The notes under the pieces were generated by a model that was not told the origin of the DNA, made no database searches, and worked only from the letters and a program-made list of their open reading frames with translations. The position numbers and the translations under genes were made by a program. Positions 32,986 through 44,702 of a DNA stretch of 64,000 bases are shown here, one piece after another. This DNA is from Morella rubra. Taxonomy: Eukaryota > Streptophyta > Magnoliopsida > Fagales > Myricaceae. Location: contig CM025850.1 in assembly GCA_003952965.2 (NCBI GenBank), positions 34,774,048-34,838,047 of the forward strand, given 5' to 3'. Numbering within the stretch: the first letter of the stretch is position 1; every line of letters starts with the position of its first letter.

Positions 32986-35900
32986 TGTCACGCCCCGTGT
33001 TGGTACTTACCCCCTTGGCTCGCGTATAGTAATTGCATGCACAAAATTTGGGGATTACCGCATGATAAAACTCTTAGGATCGTCTAACTGCCCTCGAATT
33101 TACTTAGTGGAGGACTTGATTAAAAAGGTTACTGGTTAAAAGGAAGGCCATAAGTTGGTTTATAAACTTGAACAAAAGAAGTGAAATTGGACAACACATT
33201 AAATCGGTATATTGGCACTTTACTAAGGAAAACCTTAGTCGGTTAACGACTAAAACGAAAATGGCAAAATCGTATAAAGTATCGTATCGTAATAATATGC
33301 ACTTACTTATGAAAAATCTCATTAACGAATTAGGTTGAAAACTGATTGGTATTGTAAAAGATTAAAGCATAGTTAACGAAAATAAATAAACCCTTGTAGC
33401 AAGAAATCAACATAGAGAAATACACACTTTTCCTTTACTTGAACAAGGTTTGGATAAAATGGGCCTTTGGGAGGATTACAAAAGACTAGGCCTAAGATAT
33501 ACAGCAATGTGAGCTTCCTATTACCCACCTAGCCTATACCACTGCGTTTTAAGGATCCAGAAACAGTTTTGAAACACTGCCATCAAAAGAAAATAAAAGA
33601 AACAAAGAAAGAGGATACAAAATAGACCTTGCATCTAGAATTTCTTTGGCTTGGAAATAATCCAACATCCTGCTTAATAATAAAAAGGCAAACACAAACA
33701 AACATAAAAGGGGTGAGTCCTATTGACTCAGTAAGGTCGAGGAGGGGGCATGCTCATACATGTATAATTCATGCTTTGGAATAAATAGTACCAGTGCACT
33801 AATTTCAAGTCATACAACAAGTCATGGAAACAGTATAGAAAATGCATGCAATGCAATTGAAATGTATTCGCTCATCATATGGTTCCCTGAGTATTCCCAA
33901 TGTCTGCTCTGTTCACCCCAGAGTCGGTTGTGCGTCCTTCCTCTCCTCGTACGACTGTCTCGTGCCACCTACACCAGGACCTTTAAAAACCCATTGCGTT
34001 CAGAAGGAGCCCACCCACTCCTTGTAGTGGTGGGTTGTACTCTCCTCATGTGTTCGGTATCGTCACTCTTTCTTCAGGAATCACCTCGCAGGCTTGGGGT
34101 TCCTCACATTTGTTTTCCCTCTCATGATGTGAATGCAATTAATGCACGAATATCATTCATGTGCAAGGTACACATCTCAAACCCATGATCTGACTTGAAA
34201 ACATAAACCAATAAAGTGCTTGTAATCTTAATGCATGAATAATTAAAAATGTAAATTCTAGAAATTAAATCCATAAACTGAATTTAAAATACTTAATCAG
34301 TTTCTGTGTCATATGATTTCAAAATATTAGACCTTTTTCTTAAATAAAGTCATCAATTACCACAAGAAAACACCAGATCATCGTCAAGAACCAAACAGCA
34401 ATCATCAAACATCTTTGGAAGTCATTTCTTTCCATTTTCTTTTCATTTCTTTAGAACACATCTCATGCATGTGTTCCCTTTTCTTTTCCTTGCCAATCCA
34501 TGACCTTTCTACTCATTTTGAGCATTCTTGGGGCACTGTCATAACCCTTTTCACCATTGAGCATCACTTACAAGCTCTTATCATCATCAAATCCACATTC
34601 AACTTGCATTTTCATCAACCAACATGCAAGCATTAAATATGAAAGATCAAGACTCCATGTTTAGGCCGTGGCGTTTTAGGCCATCCTTTTATCATACAAA
34701 TGAAAGAATTAATCATGGAATTTATAATAAAATGTTAAATCTATTCGAAGTCTTCAAATGAAGGCTTATTGGGCCTTCTTAGACCCTACTGGGCCTATCC
34801 CTAAAGTTTCAAAGTATTCTGGGCTTGTTTAGGGTTAACGGGCCTAAAGTCCATTTAGGCCGCTAAACGGGCTTTGTGATTTAAGCCCCTAATTTTACTT
34901 GGTTTGGACTCAAATTTGGGCTTCCCCATCTATTTTTTATTCTCTACACAGCCATAAAGTTATTTTCCCATTTGGACCTTTTTACCCTAACGTTTTGTGT
35001 GAAATGTCGAAACTGCCCTTAGAGACCTCCAGGGGCATTTTTTTTACCTTTCCCGACCTCCGATTGAGCTGAAATTTTTACTGGGACCTACTATGACCAT
35101 ATAATACACGTTCCACCAATTTTCATGCAAAAAATCCAAGGATTTCATGGGACGTTTTGGACAGCAAGGGTTTTTCACTAAAAAGTCCTAATTTTTCCAT
35201 TTCATGTGATGTTCATGTGCTATAATCCTTAAATCTAATGATTTAAGGTCATCATAACTGAAAAAATATAATCACAACATGCATTAAAATATAAATCACA
35301 ACAAAAATCACATGTAACTTCATAACTTCCTTTAAAATCATCAAAACAACACATGCATGAATATTTTGCTTCAAAACTTCATCTCAAGCCCTCTTGGCTT
35401 CATTTCCATGGCCTTGATCTGCCATTTCAACCATAAAATCCATCCCTTGCCATTTGGTTCACCTCAGAACCCTTTCATTATAAGATTTCTCAACAAAAGC
35501 ATGTAAATTCATCATAAGCATAAGTATTCACATGCAACCAAAACAAGCTCAATCTCACTTTTTTTCCCAACAAATATGCATAAAACTAGCCCTTACCTAT
35601 ACTTGAATGCAAGCCCTTCTTCTCCTCTTTCATTTTCTTCTTTTTCTCTTCCTTTCCTCTCTTTTCTTGGCTGATTCTCCCTTTTTCTCCCTTCTCTTCT
35701 TTTCTCTCCTTCTCTCTCTCTCTCTCTCTCTTTCTCTCCCCCTCTCTATCTCACGACAAGCAATGGGGCACAAAGTGCCGCCCTTTTGTTTGCAAAAGCC
35801 TCCAATAGCCTCATCTCTCTTCATAACTCCTCTCTTTTCTCTCTCCTCTTGACTCTCTCTTGACTCACGGCAAATCACTTGCTCTCTTTTCACTACATCT

Positions 35901-36608
35901 CATTTTTTTGTTTTTATTCTAGCTAAATCATTAGGGGTATGCTATAATTTTGGAGACTTAATGATTATGGAGACAAGATATTAATAACATTCATTGAATC
36001 TATACACAGGAGAAAGAGAATTTGACACATGGCCAACAAGATAAGATTTGCAAATCTCCACAATATTGGCCGGCCATGGGGTGCTTGAGTGGGCTTGGGT
36101 GTGTCTCTTGGGCTACCAAGCACTAATGGGCTTCGGCCCAACTCATTTCCATAGGCCTAAGTCCATAATTCAACAACCCTAGGCCCGAGTGAAATTTAAA
36201 TGCAATTAAACAAACATTTTAAAATCATTAAGCTCAAATAAATCAAATTAGACACATAACATCACATTAATATAAGAAAGAGAATTTATTAAAACCAAGG
36301 TTGAAAATACAATATTTAAACCAAGGAAGGGAATTTCGGCTATATACTACAAAATTAACCAAATTACTCTAAAATATTAAAGGAAATAAAATGAGACAAT
36401 TTAAACACATGGATTGCAATAAAAATAGTGATCTTAATTCAAAGATTAAAAATTAAAGGAAAGATTAAAAATTAAAGGAAAGAACTCTTACAAGCAACTA
36501 ATTAAGCAACTAAAAGAAGTACCAAAAGATCACATTTATTAAAAATATTTAAAGGAAAATCTTGACACAATGATTTCAAAAGTAGCTCAAAAGGTTAGGG
36601 GTATCACA
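32986..36608 (-). mobile_element. solo LTR, 3.6 kb
   Basis: Begins TGTCACGCCCCG and ends GGGGTATCACA, flanked by perfect 5 bp target duplication CACTC (32981-32985 and 36609-36613), inside the 3' LTR of the SIRE-like element. It has no gag or pol and no second LTR, so it is best read as a solo LTR left by recombination. On the minus strand the ends read TGTGATACCCC and GGGGCGTGACA, typical of long plant Gypsy LTRs, which is why the minus orientation is preferred. Open frames inside (for example 33760-34188) have no recognisable domain. Confidence 0.82.
35703..35756. repeat. CT microsatellite and pyrimidine tract
   Basis: (CT)n run of about ten units in a longer C/T-rich stretch in the solo LTR; on the minus strand a GA-rich leader-like sequence. 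Confidence 0.9.
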
Positions 36609-36886
36609 CACTCGGAAGCTAAGTTGTAGACACTATTGGATTATAGTGGAGAAGCCCAAGGAAGGCAATAGCCTTAGGGGTGGACGTAGGCAAGTCTTGG
36701 CCGAACCACCTAATAATTGCGGTGTTTTCTCTCTTCCCTTACACTTACTTTATTGCTATCATTTATTGTTCTTCATTTTAAATAGCATTTAGTAATTTTC
36801 AGATCTGCGTATTTATTGAAAAATTAATCTAAGTTTTTGATAAACCCAATTCACCCTTCCCTCTTGGGTTGCTATTGGGACTCACA
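36609..36886 (+). repeat. 3' LTR of the SIRE-like element, second piece
   Basis: Matches 14450-14727 of the 5' LTR and ends ACTCACA; followed by ATTTG, one side of the target duplication. Confidence 0.87.
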
Positions 36887-39479
36887 ATTTGAAGCTCTTA
36901 GAACTCATACTTTTTGAATAGAATCTTTTCCTCCCATCTATGGCTTGTATGCTGTGGTTTATAAAAAAAAACATAGAATCTTTTGCCCCACCAATTTTGA
37001 TTCAATTTTGAAGCTATTGCCATTCGAGTGTGAGTAGGATGCCAAGGTTTGAGTTATCGAGACCGGAAGGTCCACCATTTGAGGTTTAGCTTCAGACTCA
37101 AAGGAATCATAGCTCGATTGAGAGGTTGAATTAAGGGATCTAATCATAGAGAGGTCGATTATTTGCAGCTTCTGTTCGAATTTGAAGAAATTGGTTTGAC
37201 TCTGCTGGGAGGTAAAATCAAGTTAAAGTTTTACTTTTGGGTGTGTGTTTGATTTTTGAGATGCTTAAACTGATTTTCAATATTTTGTCTGTGCTTTGTG
37301 ATTATATCCAAAAGGTTGTTCATTAATCACTGTCAGATACTCCCACCCCCTTTAATTGACCATTTAACTTTTATGTGGTTTGGTTTTACCATTGACCATT
37401 TTTGGACAATGAACTTACTTAAAGAAGAAGAAAATAGAAGATAATATTCCTTGTTGGTCTCTTTCTTCAAGTGGGTGGTTGGTTTAACGCTTGGGTGTCG
37501 TGAGCTATTATCATTCTGTACCCTGCCTTAGTTATTGTAGGTATCCATTGCTTGATCTCCACTGTTGTGTCTATTGAATTCTATCTTTTATCCTGTCATT
37601 CGGTTTTCTTTTTTTCTTTGAGGAGTCTTTGTATATTGTCTCTCGCTTCCAGGAGGCATCTTATTGGATATTTATGTCAAGTCAATATTCATATAAAAAA
37701 GACGAATTTGCTTTATCTAAAATCTTGTTGATTTTGATTTTGATTTTCATATTCCTTGCTTATGCTAAATATGAATGTATATAATGCAAATTCTACTGCA
37801 ATTGGAGGGTTTTGGTGTTTATCTGTAGTTAAAGAATTATAATGCAAATTCTGTTGCAGTTAGATGGCTTTGTACATCAATCTCTTTTGCCTGTAAAACC
37901 CATTGCACCAACTTCTGTTGACCATTTGGCATTTACGTGGTCTAGTTTTTTAATTGTCCAGTTTTGGACAATGAACTTAGAGAAGAAGAAAATAGAAGAA
38001 GCCTTTCTTTGTTGAGTCTTTTTCTTCAAGTGGGTGGTTGGTTTTGCGTTTGTAGATTTTGATGTGCTTTGCTTATACTAAATGTGAATGTGCATGATGC
38101 AAATTCTACTGGAGTTGGAGGGTCTTGGTGTCTATCTTGTAGAACAAATAACTAAGAGAGGCGCCCTTATTGGAAAAACATTAAATTTACCTTAGTGGAT
38201 GTGTTGATGCAGGTAATGATATTCATTTTTTTTGGGGATAATATGGCTATGCCATGACTCCGTTCTGCTTATGCACATCACATCAAGGCGAAGTCTACTA
38301 GTTTTAGTTTTTATAGCTAGGAAGACGTGTTTATTGAAAGTCCTAAATGGCAGCAATAGTGTATTAGAGTATCTTTTGTGTTCTTGAATTTTTTTCATTA
38401 CTTTAAATTATATCGAGTATCTTGTCATTACGCTCATTTCATAGGACTCATCTTACCAATTAAACAGGAATCTACAGGTGCGAAAAGGAGGCCTACAAAC
38501 GGAAGGTAAATAATAGTAACTACATTTTGAAAGAATATAGAAGTGAAACTTAATATTCTAATGACTGCAACCAAAGTGGAAGAATATGTCTAATAGCTGG
38601 AATTTGTTACTATACAATTTTTATTTTGGTTTTATTGAGCCAACTCTCATGTAAAATTTTGTTTCTTGTTATTGCAAAAGTATTTTAAAGGATACAACAA
38701 GTGTAATATATTCAATTTCTTTATAGATGACAATTGTATTGAATACATGTTTAATTTTTATTGATTTATTCGTGTTGTCTTTATAAATTTTCACATCATA
38801 TAGATGCGTATTGAGGGAAAATAATTTGATTTTAGTTGCTAATGTAATTAACCAAGAAACCCATTGTGTGGACCACCATTAGCGGCAAGAATAGTGCCAG
38901 CAGTGGGGCCACTTGCAACGACTCTTATGGTAGAAAAAAAAAGAGACCCACGTGGGCCAGCTTTGGCGGCCAAAATGCCCACGCTTTTTTTTGCGGGCCA
39001 ACCTCATTCTCTGTTGCTGGTGTCTACGTTTTCCTTTGTCTATCTTCCATAATCTCTCTTTCTCGCTCCCTGATCTATTCTCTCTAGCACGCCGTGGTGT
39101 TGGAGGGATTCTCCTCAAGGAAGAACGCTCTTTTCTATATCCTAACAAAAGTCTGAAAGCGAAGTCAGTAAATAAGGTTGGTGTTTTCTGTTTATACTGA
39201 CATCTATTTCGTTTTTTCAATTTTAATTTTTTCTTGAACATCGTTCAATATCCTCAATTTGATGCTGATTTTTTTATTTCATGCTTTATGCTTGTTTGGC
39301 TTGATATAAATGTGTAGGAGGCACTACTGACTTTTTGTATTGTTGAAGTCATTGGTAGAAGACTTCTAATTCTACATCTCATACGACATCTGTATTCTCG
39401 AAAGACAACAACAAAACAATTAGAAAAAAGAAAACAAAGAAAGGGTGAGAATATAAAAAAAGAAAAGAAAAGAAAAGAA
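36887..39479. other. host flank upstream of the NLR pseudogene
   Basis: Non-coding. 38860-39240 has mixed GC content and could hold the former promoter and leader of the NLR gene. Just before its ATG is a run of AAAAG repeats (39458-39479). No intact gene is seen. Confidence 0.45.
37404..38150. repeat. imperfect direct repeats, about 570 bp and 320 bp apart
   Basis: Block 37404-37480 (TTCTTCAAGTGGGTGGTTGG) recurs at 37972-38045. Block 37762-37830 (ATGCAAATTCTACTG) recurs at 38082-38145 and partly at 37841-37870. Likely old tandem duplication with rearrangement. Confidence 0.7.
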
Positions 39480-41059
39480 ATGGAAATTGTTTTTGCAATT
39501 GTAGGAAAAATTGGAGAATGCTTAGTGGTTCCAATTGGACATCAGTGTGGCTTTTTGATTTATTGTGATACGAACATCAAGAATGTCAAAGATCATTTTC
39601 AGAACCTGCGTGATAAGAGGGATGCGGTGCAACAATCCATTGATGCGGCCAACTGGAATGATGAAGCAATTGGTGGTGAAGTTCAGAGTTGGCTGACAAA
39701 CGTGGATGGACAAGAAGAATGAAGATCTCTAGAGACTCATTGCAGATGTTGAAGTAAATCAAACATGCTTGAATGGGTGGCGCCCAAATCTGAATTCTCG
39801 TTATTCCTTGAGTAGGAAACTTCGGAAGAATACTCAAGCTGTCATTGAGCTTCTAGAAAAAGATGGAAAATATGATAGGGTGTACTATTCTACTCGTCCA
39901 CTTGAAGGTGGCTTGTCATCCTGAAAAGATTTTAAGGATTTTGAATCAAGAAAGATGATGATTAAAGATGTTATGGAGGCTCTAAGAGATCACAATATCA
40001 ACATGTTTGCCATATGTGGCATGTGAGTGATCAAGAAAATAGAAATGGCGAAAGAGATCTAGAGCAGAGCAAAAGCTAATAATCTATTTAACGAAGTTGC
40101 AATGACAATGGTGTCCCAAAAACTAGACTTGTTAAAGATTCAAGCTAAAATTGTGGAGAAGCTAAGTCCAAGAATTGCTGAAGAGAGTTTACCTAGAAGA
40201 ACATATCAACTTCGTTCAAGACTCAAGAAGAGCGGGAATGTCATTGTAATATTGGATGATATTTGAGAACAACTTAACCTAGAAGATATTGGAATTCCTT
40301 GTGGTGGCAAAATTTGTTAACATCACGAAGCTTAGAAATCTGCAAATCAATGAGAGCAGACAGAATTTTGAAGTCGAACTCTTGTTTAAAGAAGAAGAAT
40401 GGAATCTATTCAGAGAGATTACAAAAGAGGTTGCAGAGGAATGTGGGCGTTCACCTGTTGCAGTTGTAACTGTTGGAAGTGCTCTGAGAGACAAAACCGC
40501 CGAATACGAGTGGAATGCGGTGCTTCAGCAGATCAAAAAGTCTATTTCACAAAAAATTCCTGGTTTGCATCCAAAGGTCTATAAGAGGATAGAGTTCAGC
40601 TACAATTACATAGAAAGTGATGAAGCCAAGTCATGCTTTCTACCATGTTGTCAATTTCCCAAAGATTATGACATTCTTATTGACAATTTAGTCAGATATG
40701 TAGTTTGACGATGCTTATTTGTAGAAATTGGTGTGGTCTGAAGCAAGAGAGAGTCCACACAATCATTTGGTATCTCAGAAGATCAAATCTATTGTTGCAC
40801 AGCTCGTGTGACGAAGAGTACACCAAAATACACGATATTGTTCGAGATGTTGCGATATCAATTGCATCCACGACTTTATGGTTGTATTTGACAATGAAAT
40901 TGAAGAATGGCCAGAGAAAGATACATATCAAACGTATGTTGCGATTTCTCTAGGACTTCGAGAACTGGACAAGTATCCCGACGGATTGAAGTGCCGCAGA
41001 CTTCAGCTTTTGCAGCTTTCAAATAGCAATTATCGTTCCAAGAAGTTCCTCGACGATCT
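39480..41059 (+). pseudogene. CC-NB-LRR resistance gene (RPS2-like CNL), part 1: coiled coil, NB-ARC, start of LRR
   Basis: CNL proteins are intracellular immune receptors. From ATG 39480 the coiled-coil domain is clear (TNIKNVKDHFQNLRDKRDAV, AIGGEVQSWLTNVD). After a stop and frameshift near 39720 comes WRPNLNSRYSLSRKLRK. The P-loop near 40015-40045 is ruined: after AICGM a stop and four changes replace the Gly and Thr residues, though the Lys and MAKEI remain. Kinase-2 reads VIVILDDI and then a stop (40264) where Trp is usual. RNBS-B/C is largely deleted near 40310. GLPL survives as RSPVAVV (about 40447) and the MHD-type motif as IHDIVRDVAI (about 40835). LRRs begin near 40980. The gene was already dead in the NB domain, independent of the transposon cut at 41059. 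Confidence 0.93.
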
Positions 41060-41444
41060 TGTTGACTTTCGCGATTTTTCGCGATTCTATACCTAAGCCA
41101 CCGAAGTCAAGATTTGCAGGCGGCAAATCTTGCAGTGCAGCAACAACTCCATTTAATAGAGTCAAGCGTGCAGTTCATTAACTGCAGCAGCTCAACAAGA
41201 AACTGATTTACACTTTTCCTCCTTGCTTTATAAATCATAAACGTGAATGAGAGATGAGAAGTGCGAAGTGTAGTAAGTAAAAAGAGTGAGAAAGAGGTGC
41301 TGTAGAGAGTGGCTGTTAGAGTTGAGAGTTGTATTTGGTTTGTTGAAATCAAAGTTATCTCCTTTGTGTGGATGTAGGCAAATTGCCGAACCCACGTTAA
41401 ATATTGGCCTCCGTTTGTTTGTGTTTTTTGTTTTGTGCTCAACA
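41060..41444 (+). repeat. 5' LTR of the Tork-like element
   Basis: 385 bp, TGTTGACTTTCGC to GTGCTCAACA; complete. Its first 260 bp recur inverted at 43735-43992 and its last 120 bp recur at 45483-45603. Confidence 0.9.
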
Positions 41445-41446
41445 AG

Positions 41447-41458
41447 TGGTATTAGAGC
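41447..41458 (+). other. primer-binding site of the Tork-like element
   Basis: TGGTATTAGAGC two bases after the LTR; one mismatch from the initiator methionine tRNA complement. The 41459-42157 leader that follows is GC-rich at 41570-41880 and non-coding. Confidence 0.88.
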
Positions 41459-42157
41459 CCAGTAGGTGGCCGAAATTTTAGTTTCAGTATTCGGCCGAGA
41501 CCCGATCTGTGTTAAAATGAAATTTTAGAGCTAACTGGGAATTCCTCGCGACGAGACGAGCACAACGGTACCAACCGCAGGCCAAACAGAAATCGCACGG
41601 GCCCACACGCGCCTATAGAATATTCCGCGCGTGTCCTCACTCGCCACACGCGCGCCCACGCGCCGCCAGCTACAGGAGACACGTGTCACGCGCTCCCATG
41701 AGCTCGAGAATTGAACGCGTGTTGTCCCACACGCCTCAACGCGCCTTTTGTTCACCGGGTCGGTGTGGGTCAGTGAATCGGGTTTGGGTCCTGACCTGGT
41801 TGGACGAGTCAACTCGCTGAGCCAGTTGAGTTTTCACCGAGTGGAGCCGAGTCAGCGAGTCAACGTGCTGAGTCGGGCCGAGTTACCAAGTTGACTCGCC
41901 CGCGTTTAAGTTAACTGAGATAATTAACTGTGTCAGCATCTCCGTAGAATATTCCATTAACTTTAACGGAATATTCCGTTTCTGGAAGGCGTATTCTAGA
42001 TTTGAATTTTGTGCATTTGGGCCCAATTTTTGTCCTTTTTGGGCCGGATTGGACTTATTCCTAGTTATTGCGACCGTTCCGGACACAACGGTGGGCTCCG
42101 TTTTGCGAGATTTTACTCTGAACGTAAAGCAACAAACCATTTGAGCTAGTATTAAAG

Positions 42158-42618
42158 GTGGAATCTATGGAGGATTCAAGTTATAGTGCAATGATCAAAC
42201 TTACGGCGACCAACTACACACTTTGGAGACTCCGGATGGAAGATCTATTAAATTGCAAGGATCTGTTCTATCTAATAGAAGAGAAAGGAGTAAAAGCAGC
42301 CGCGACGCCGGAAAAAGATTGGAAAAAGTCGAACAAGAAAACTATTGGTCAGATCAGACAATGGATCGACCATAGTGTATTTCATCATGTTGCACAGGAG
42401 ACAAACGCCTACACCCTATGGGAAAAGCTGAAGAACATGTATCAGGCCAAGATTGCTCGAAATAAGGCTCTCTTAATGAGACGCCTTGTGAATTTGAAGT
42501 TGAAGAGCGGTACCTCTGTTGCTGAGCACACCAGTGAGTTTCAGAACCTGATGAACCAACTTTCAACCGCAGTGTTGAATCTTGGCGATGAAGAACAAGC
42601 TCTCTTACTTCTCAGTTC
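42158..42618 (+). pseudogene. gag of the Tork-like element, truncated
   Basis: Starts MESMEDSSYSAMIKLTATNY; continues with YTLWEKLKNMYQAKIARNKA, LMRRLVNLKLKSGTSVAEH and FQNLMNQLSTAV, the Copia capsid (UBN2) pattern, and ends in LLLSSL. Similarity stops near 42618, where the element breaks into unrelated sequence. The open frame itself is undamaged up to that point. Confidence 0.88.
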
Positions 42619-43083
42619 ACTACTAAATGATGCAGGAGCATCCCTTGCACCTCGGCATACAACACTTGTATCTCGGGCCGAGGTGGTAACAAAGCATCTC
42701 TTGTATCTCGGGCAGATTTGCACCTCGGTTGGAATAATTTACGAAGATTTAGTCAGTGTACGATATATCGTTGGAAAGCTCTACGTCTCTAGTTTCAAAC
42801 GCACTTGACCTCATATCATTTGAAGATTCCTAGAGAAAGTTATGACGTTTTTACTACTGGACATCGGGAATGGCAACAGTCAGCGAATTTCAAAGTGCAT
42901 TTAATTTCTTTTGTGTTGGAATTGTCTAGACTTTATTATTCCATTTTTTCTAGCTTGACCTTGATGTAATGAACTCTATATATGAGTGATTATCCAAAAT
43001 AATAAGGAAGAACTTTTGATTCAAAGATATAATTCTTGCAAGTATATCTCTTGCTTTGGAGTTGAGTGACATCCTCCTACCAA
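42619..43083. other. foreign segment inside the Tork-like element, LTR-like
   Basis: About 465 bp with no relation to the surrounding gag or pol. It contains CTTGATGTAATGAACTCTATATATGAG-type sequence (42960-42985, TATA-like) and a T-rich end resembling the R/U5 part of a Gypsy LTR. Its origin is not established. Confidence 0.35.
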
Positions 43084-43734
43084 TCAAGCAAGTGGCTTGG
43101 TCGCGTCGAGATCTCCATGAAAAAACGCTGTCTTCACATCCATTTGTTCAAGCTCCAAGTCTAGACTGGCAACCAATCCCAGTACAACTCGGATTGAGAT
43201 CATCTTTACTACAAGTGATAATATCTGGGCAAAGTTAACTCCTTTCTTCTGTTGAAAACTTTTGACGACCAAGCGAGCTTTGTACTTCACCTGCTTGCCA
43301 TTGTTCTTTAGCTTGAATACCCATTTACTCTTTAGTGCTCTCTTGCCCTTCGGAAGCTTCACCAACTCATACGTCTGATTCTTCTGCAAAGAACTCATCT
43401 CTTCTTGCATAGCTTGAATCCATCTAACTTTATCTGTATGAGCTCTTGCTTCATGAAAACTTTATGGCTCCCCCTCATCAGTAAGAAGAATATAATCTGA
43501 TTTCGGATATCTTCGTGACAAAATTAGCAATCAACCTCTCGTAGATCTGTTTTGTTGAGGGTCATCAACTGAAGGAAGTTCTTCATCATCTGATTGCTGT
43601 GAGGATTCTGCAACTTCTGGTGGAGTTGGTACTTGCGCCATTCCAGTCTACCATAGAGACTAAAGAAATGCAGGAAGGATCCCCAGAAGAAGAAGAGGAA
43701 GTTGATGATGATGCAGAGGGTGTTGAGCAGGGGG
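43084..43734 (-). pseudogene. reverse transcriptase N-terminal part with upstream linker, inverted
   Basis: On the minus strand: an acidic Glu-rich linker (43734-43660), then YILLTDEGEP, WIQAMQEEMSSLQKNQTYEL, KSKWVFKLKNNGKQVKYKAR, FAQILSLVVKMISIRVVLGL and QMDVKTAFFHGDL, then a break. This is the fingers part of Copia reverse transcriptase; the catalytic YVDD part is missing. Confidence 0.88.
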
Positions 43735-43992
43735 AACAACCACTCTCTATAACACCTCTTTCTCACTCTTTTTACTTACTACACTTCACACTTCTCATCT
43801 CTCATTCACGTTACTGATTTATAAAGCAAGGAGGAAAAGTGTAAATCAGTTTCTTGTTGAGCTGCTGCAGTTAATGAACTGCACGCCTGACTCCATTAAA
43901 TGGAGTTGTTGTTGCGCTGCAAGATTTGCTACCTGCAAATCTTGACTTCGGTGGCTTGGGTATGGAATTGCAAAAAATCGGGAAAGTCAACA
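43735..43992 (-). repeat. first part of the Tork-like 3' LTR, inverted
   Basis: On the minus strand it starts TGTTGACTTTCCCG at 43992 and matches the 5' LTR to about position 258, then joins the RT linker. 43993-44005 is its polypurine tract (GGAGGGGGAGAAT). Confidence 0.9.
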
Positions 43993-44039
43993 ATTCTCCC
44001 CCTCCATACTCACAAGAGGAGATTGTGTCCTGACATCAA

Positions 44040-44650
44040 TCAGTTGGAGGTGTCCATCCCGGCTATGTCTTTACATAGCTCGAGCTTCTCATGAGTGACC
44101 ACCTTCGTCAACATGTCTGCTAGATTCTCTTTTGTGTGGATCTTCACATGCTTCAGTAGTTGTTGCTCCATCACCTCGTATTCCTTCTGACTGATTCTCA
44201 ACTTTTGGAGAAACCGCTTTAACCAAACATTTCCTTCCCAGCTTCCGCTACAGCAATGTACTCTGCTTCTGTTGTGGATAAAGCCACACATTCCTGTAAT
44301 CTGAACTGCCATGAGACAGCTTTCCCAGAAATGTGTAAATGAAACCTGATGTAGATTTTCTTCCATCAAGATCACCAGCTATATCTGAGTCTGTATATCC
44401 TTCCAAGACAGGATCAGCTCCCCCAAAGCACAAACATAGCTTTGACGTACCTTTAAGGTACTTGAGAATCCACTTGACCGCTTCCCAATGTTCCTTTCCT
44501 GGGTTGGAAAGAAATCGGCTCACGACTCCCACAGCATGAGCGATCTCAGGTCTCGTACACACCATTGCGTATATAAGACTGCCAACAGCTGAAGAGTAGG
44601 GGATTGCAGCCATCTCTTCAACCTTTTCCCTCGATGAGGGACACGAGCTC
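44040..44650 (-). pseudogene. end of reverse transcriptase and RNase H, inverted
   Basis: On the minus strand: KVEEMAAIPYSSAVGSLIYA, RPEIAHAVGVVSRFLSNPGK, HWEAVKWILKYLKGTSKLCL, GYTDSDIAGDLDGRKSTSGF (first RNase H Asp region), then a frameshift near 44250 and ENLADMLTKVVTHEKLELCK at the C-terminus. Confidence 0.9.
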
Positions 44651-44702
44651 TTGCCAGTTTGCCAGTAGTAAAAGTTTGACTCGTTTATGGTGAGTCAAAG
44701 CA

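Larger units (their letters stand above)
13616..36886 (+). mobile_element. Copia LTR retrotransposon, SIRE/Maximus-like, interrupted by three later elements
   Basis: The element reads LTR, primer-binding site, gag, protease, integrase, reverse transcriptase, RNase H, 3' LTR on the plus strand. Its own sequence occupies 13616-15259, 22076-about 26912, 32441-32985 and 36609-36886. Flanks are ATTTC (13611-13615) and ATTTG (36887-36891), a 4/5 target duplication. Order of domains (integrase before reverse transcriptase) defines Copia. A two-zinc-knuckle gag and long LTRs with a CCC-rich end before the primer site fit SIRE/Maximus. All coding parts are broken. The first roughly 390 bp of the 3' LTR and the polypurine tract are missing, lost around the reverse-oriented insertion. 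Confidence 0.88.

Noticed and set aside
33760..34188. 142-codon open frame in the solo LTR
   Set aside because: No recognisable domain, low-complexity composition, lies wholly within an LTR and is not conserved with any motif known to me.
35630..35893. Arg/Glu-rich minus-strand open frame
   Set aside because: Product of a GA microsatellite, not a protein gene.
39480..39722. Short intact-looking 80-codon gene
   Set aside because: It is the coiled-coil start of the CNL pseudogene; the rest continues in other frames.
41570..41880. GC-rich island as a CpG-island promoter of a host gene
   Set aside because: It lies in the leader of the Tork-like element, directly after its primer-binding site, and no host gene starts there.
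42354..42723. Minus-strand frames over the Tork-like gag
   Set aside because: Shadows of the plus-strand gag, which has clear capsid motifs.
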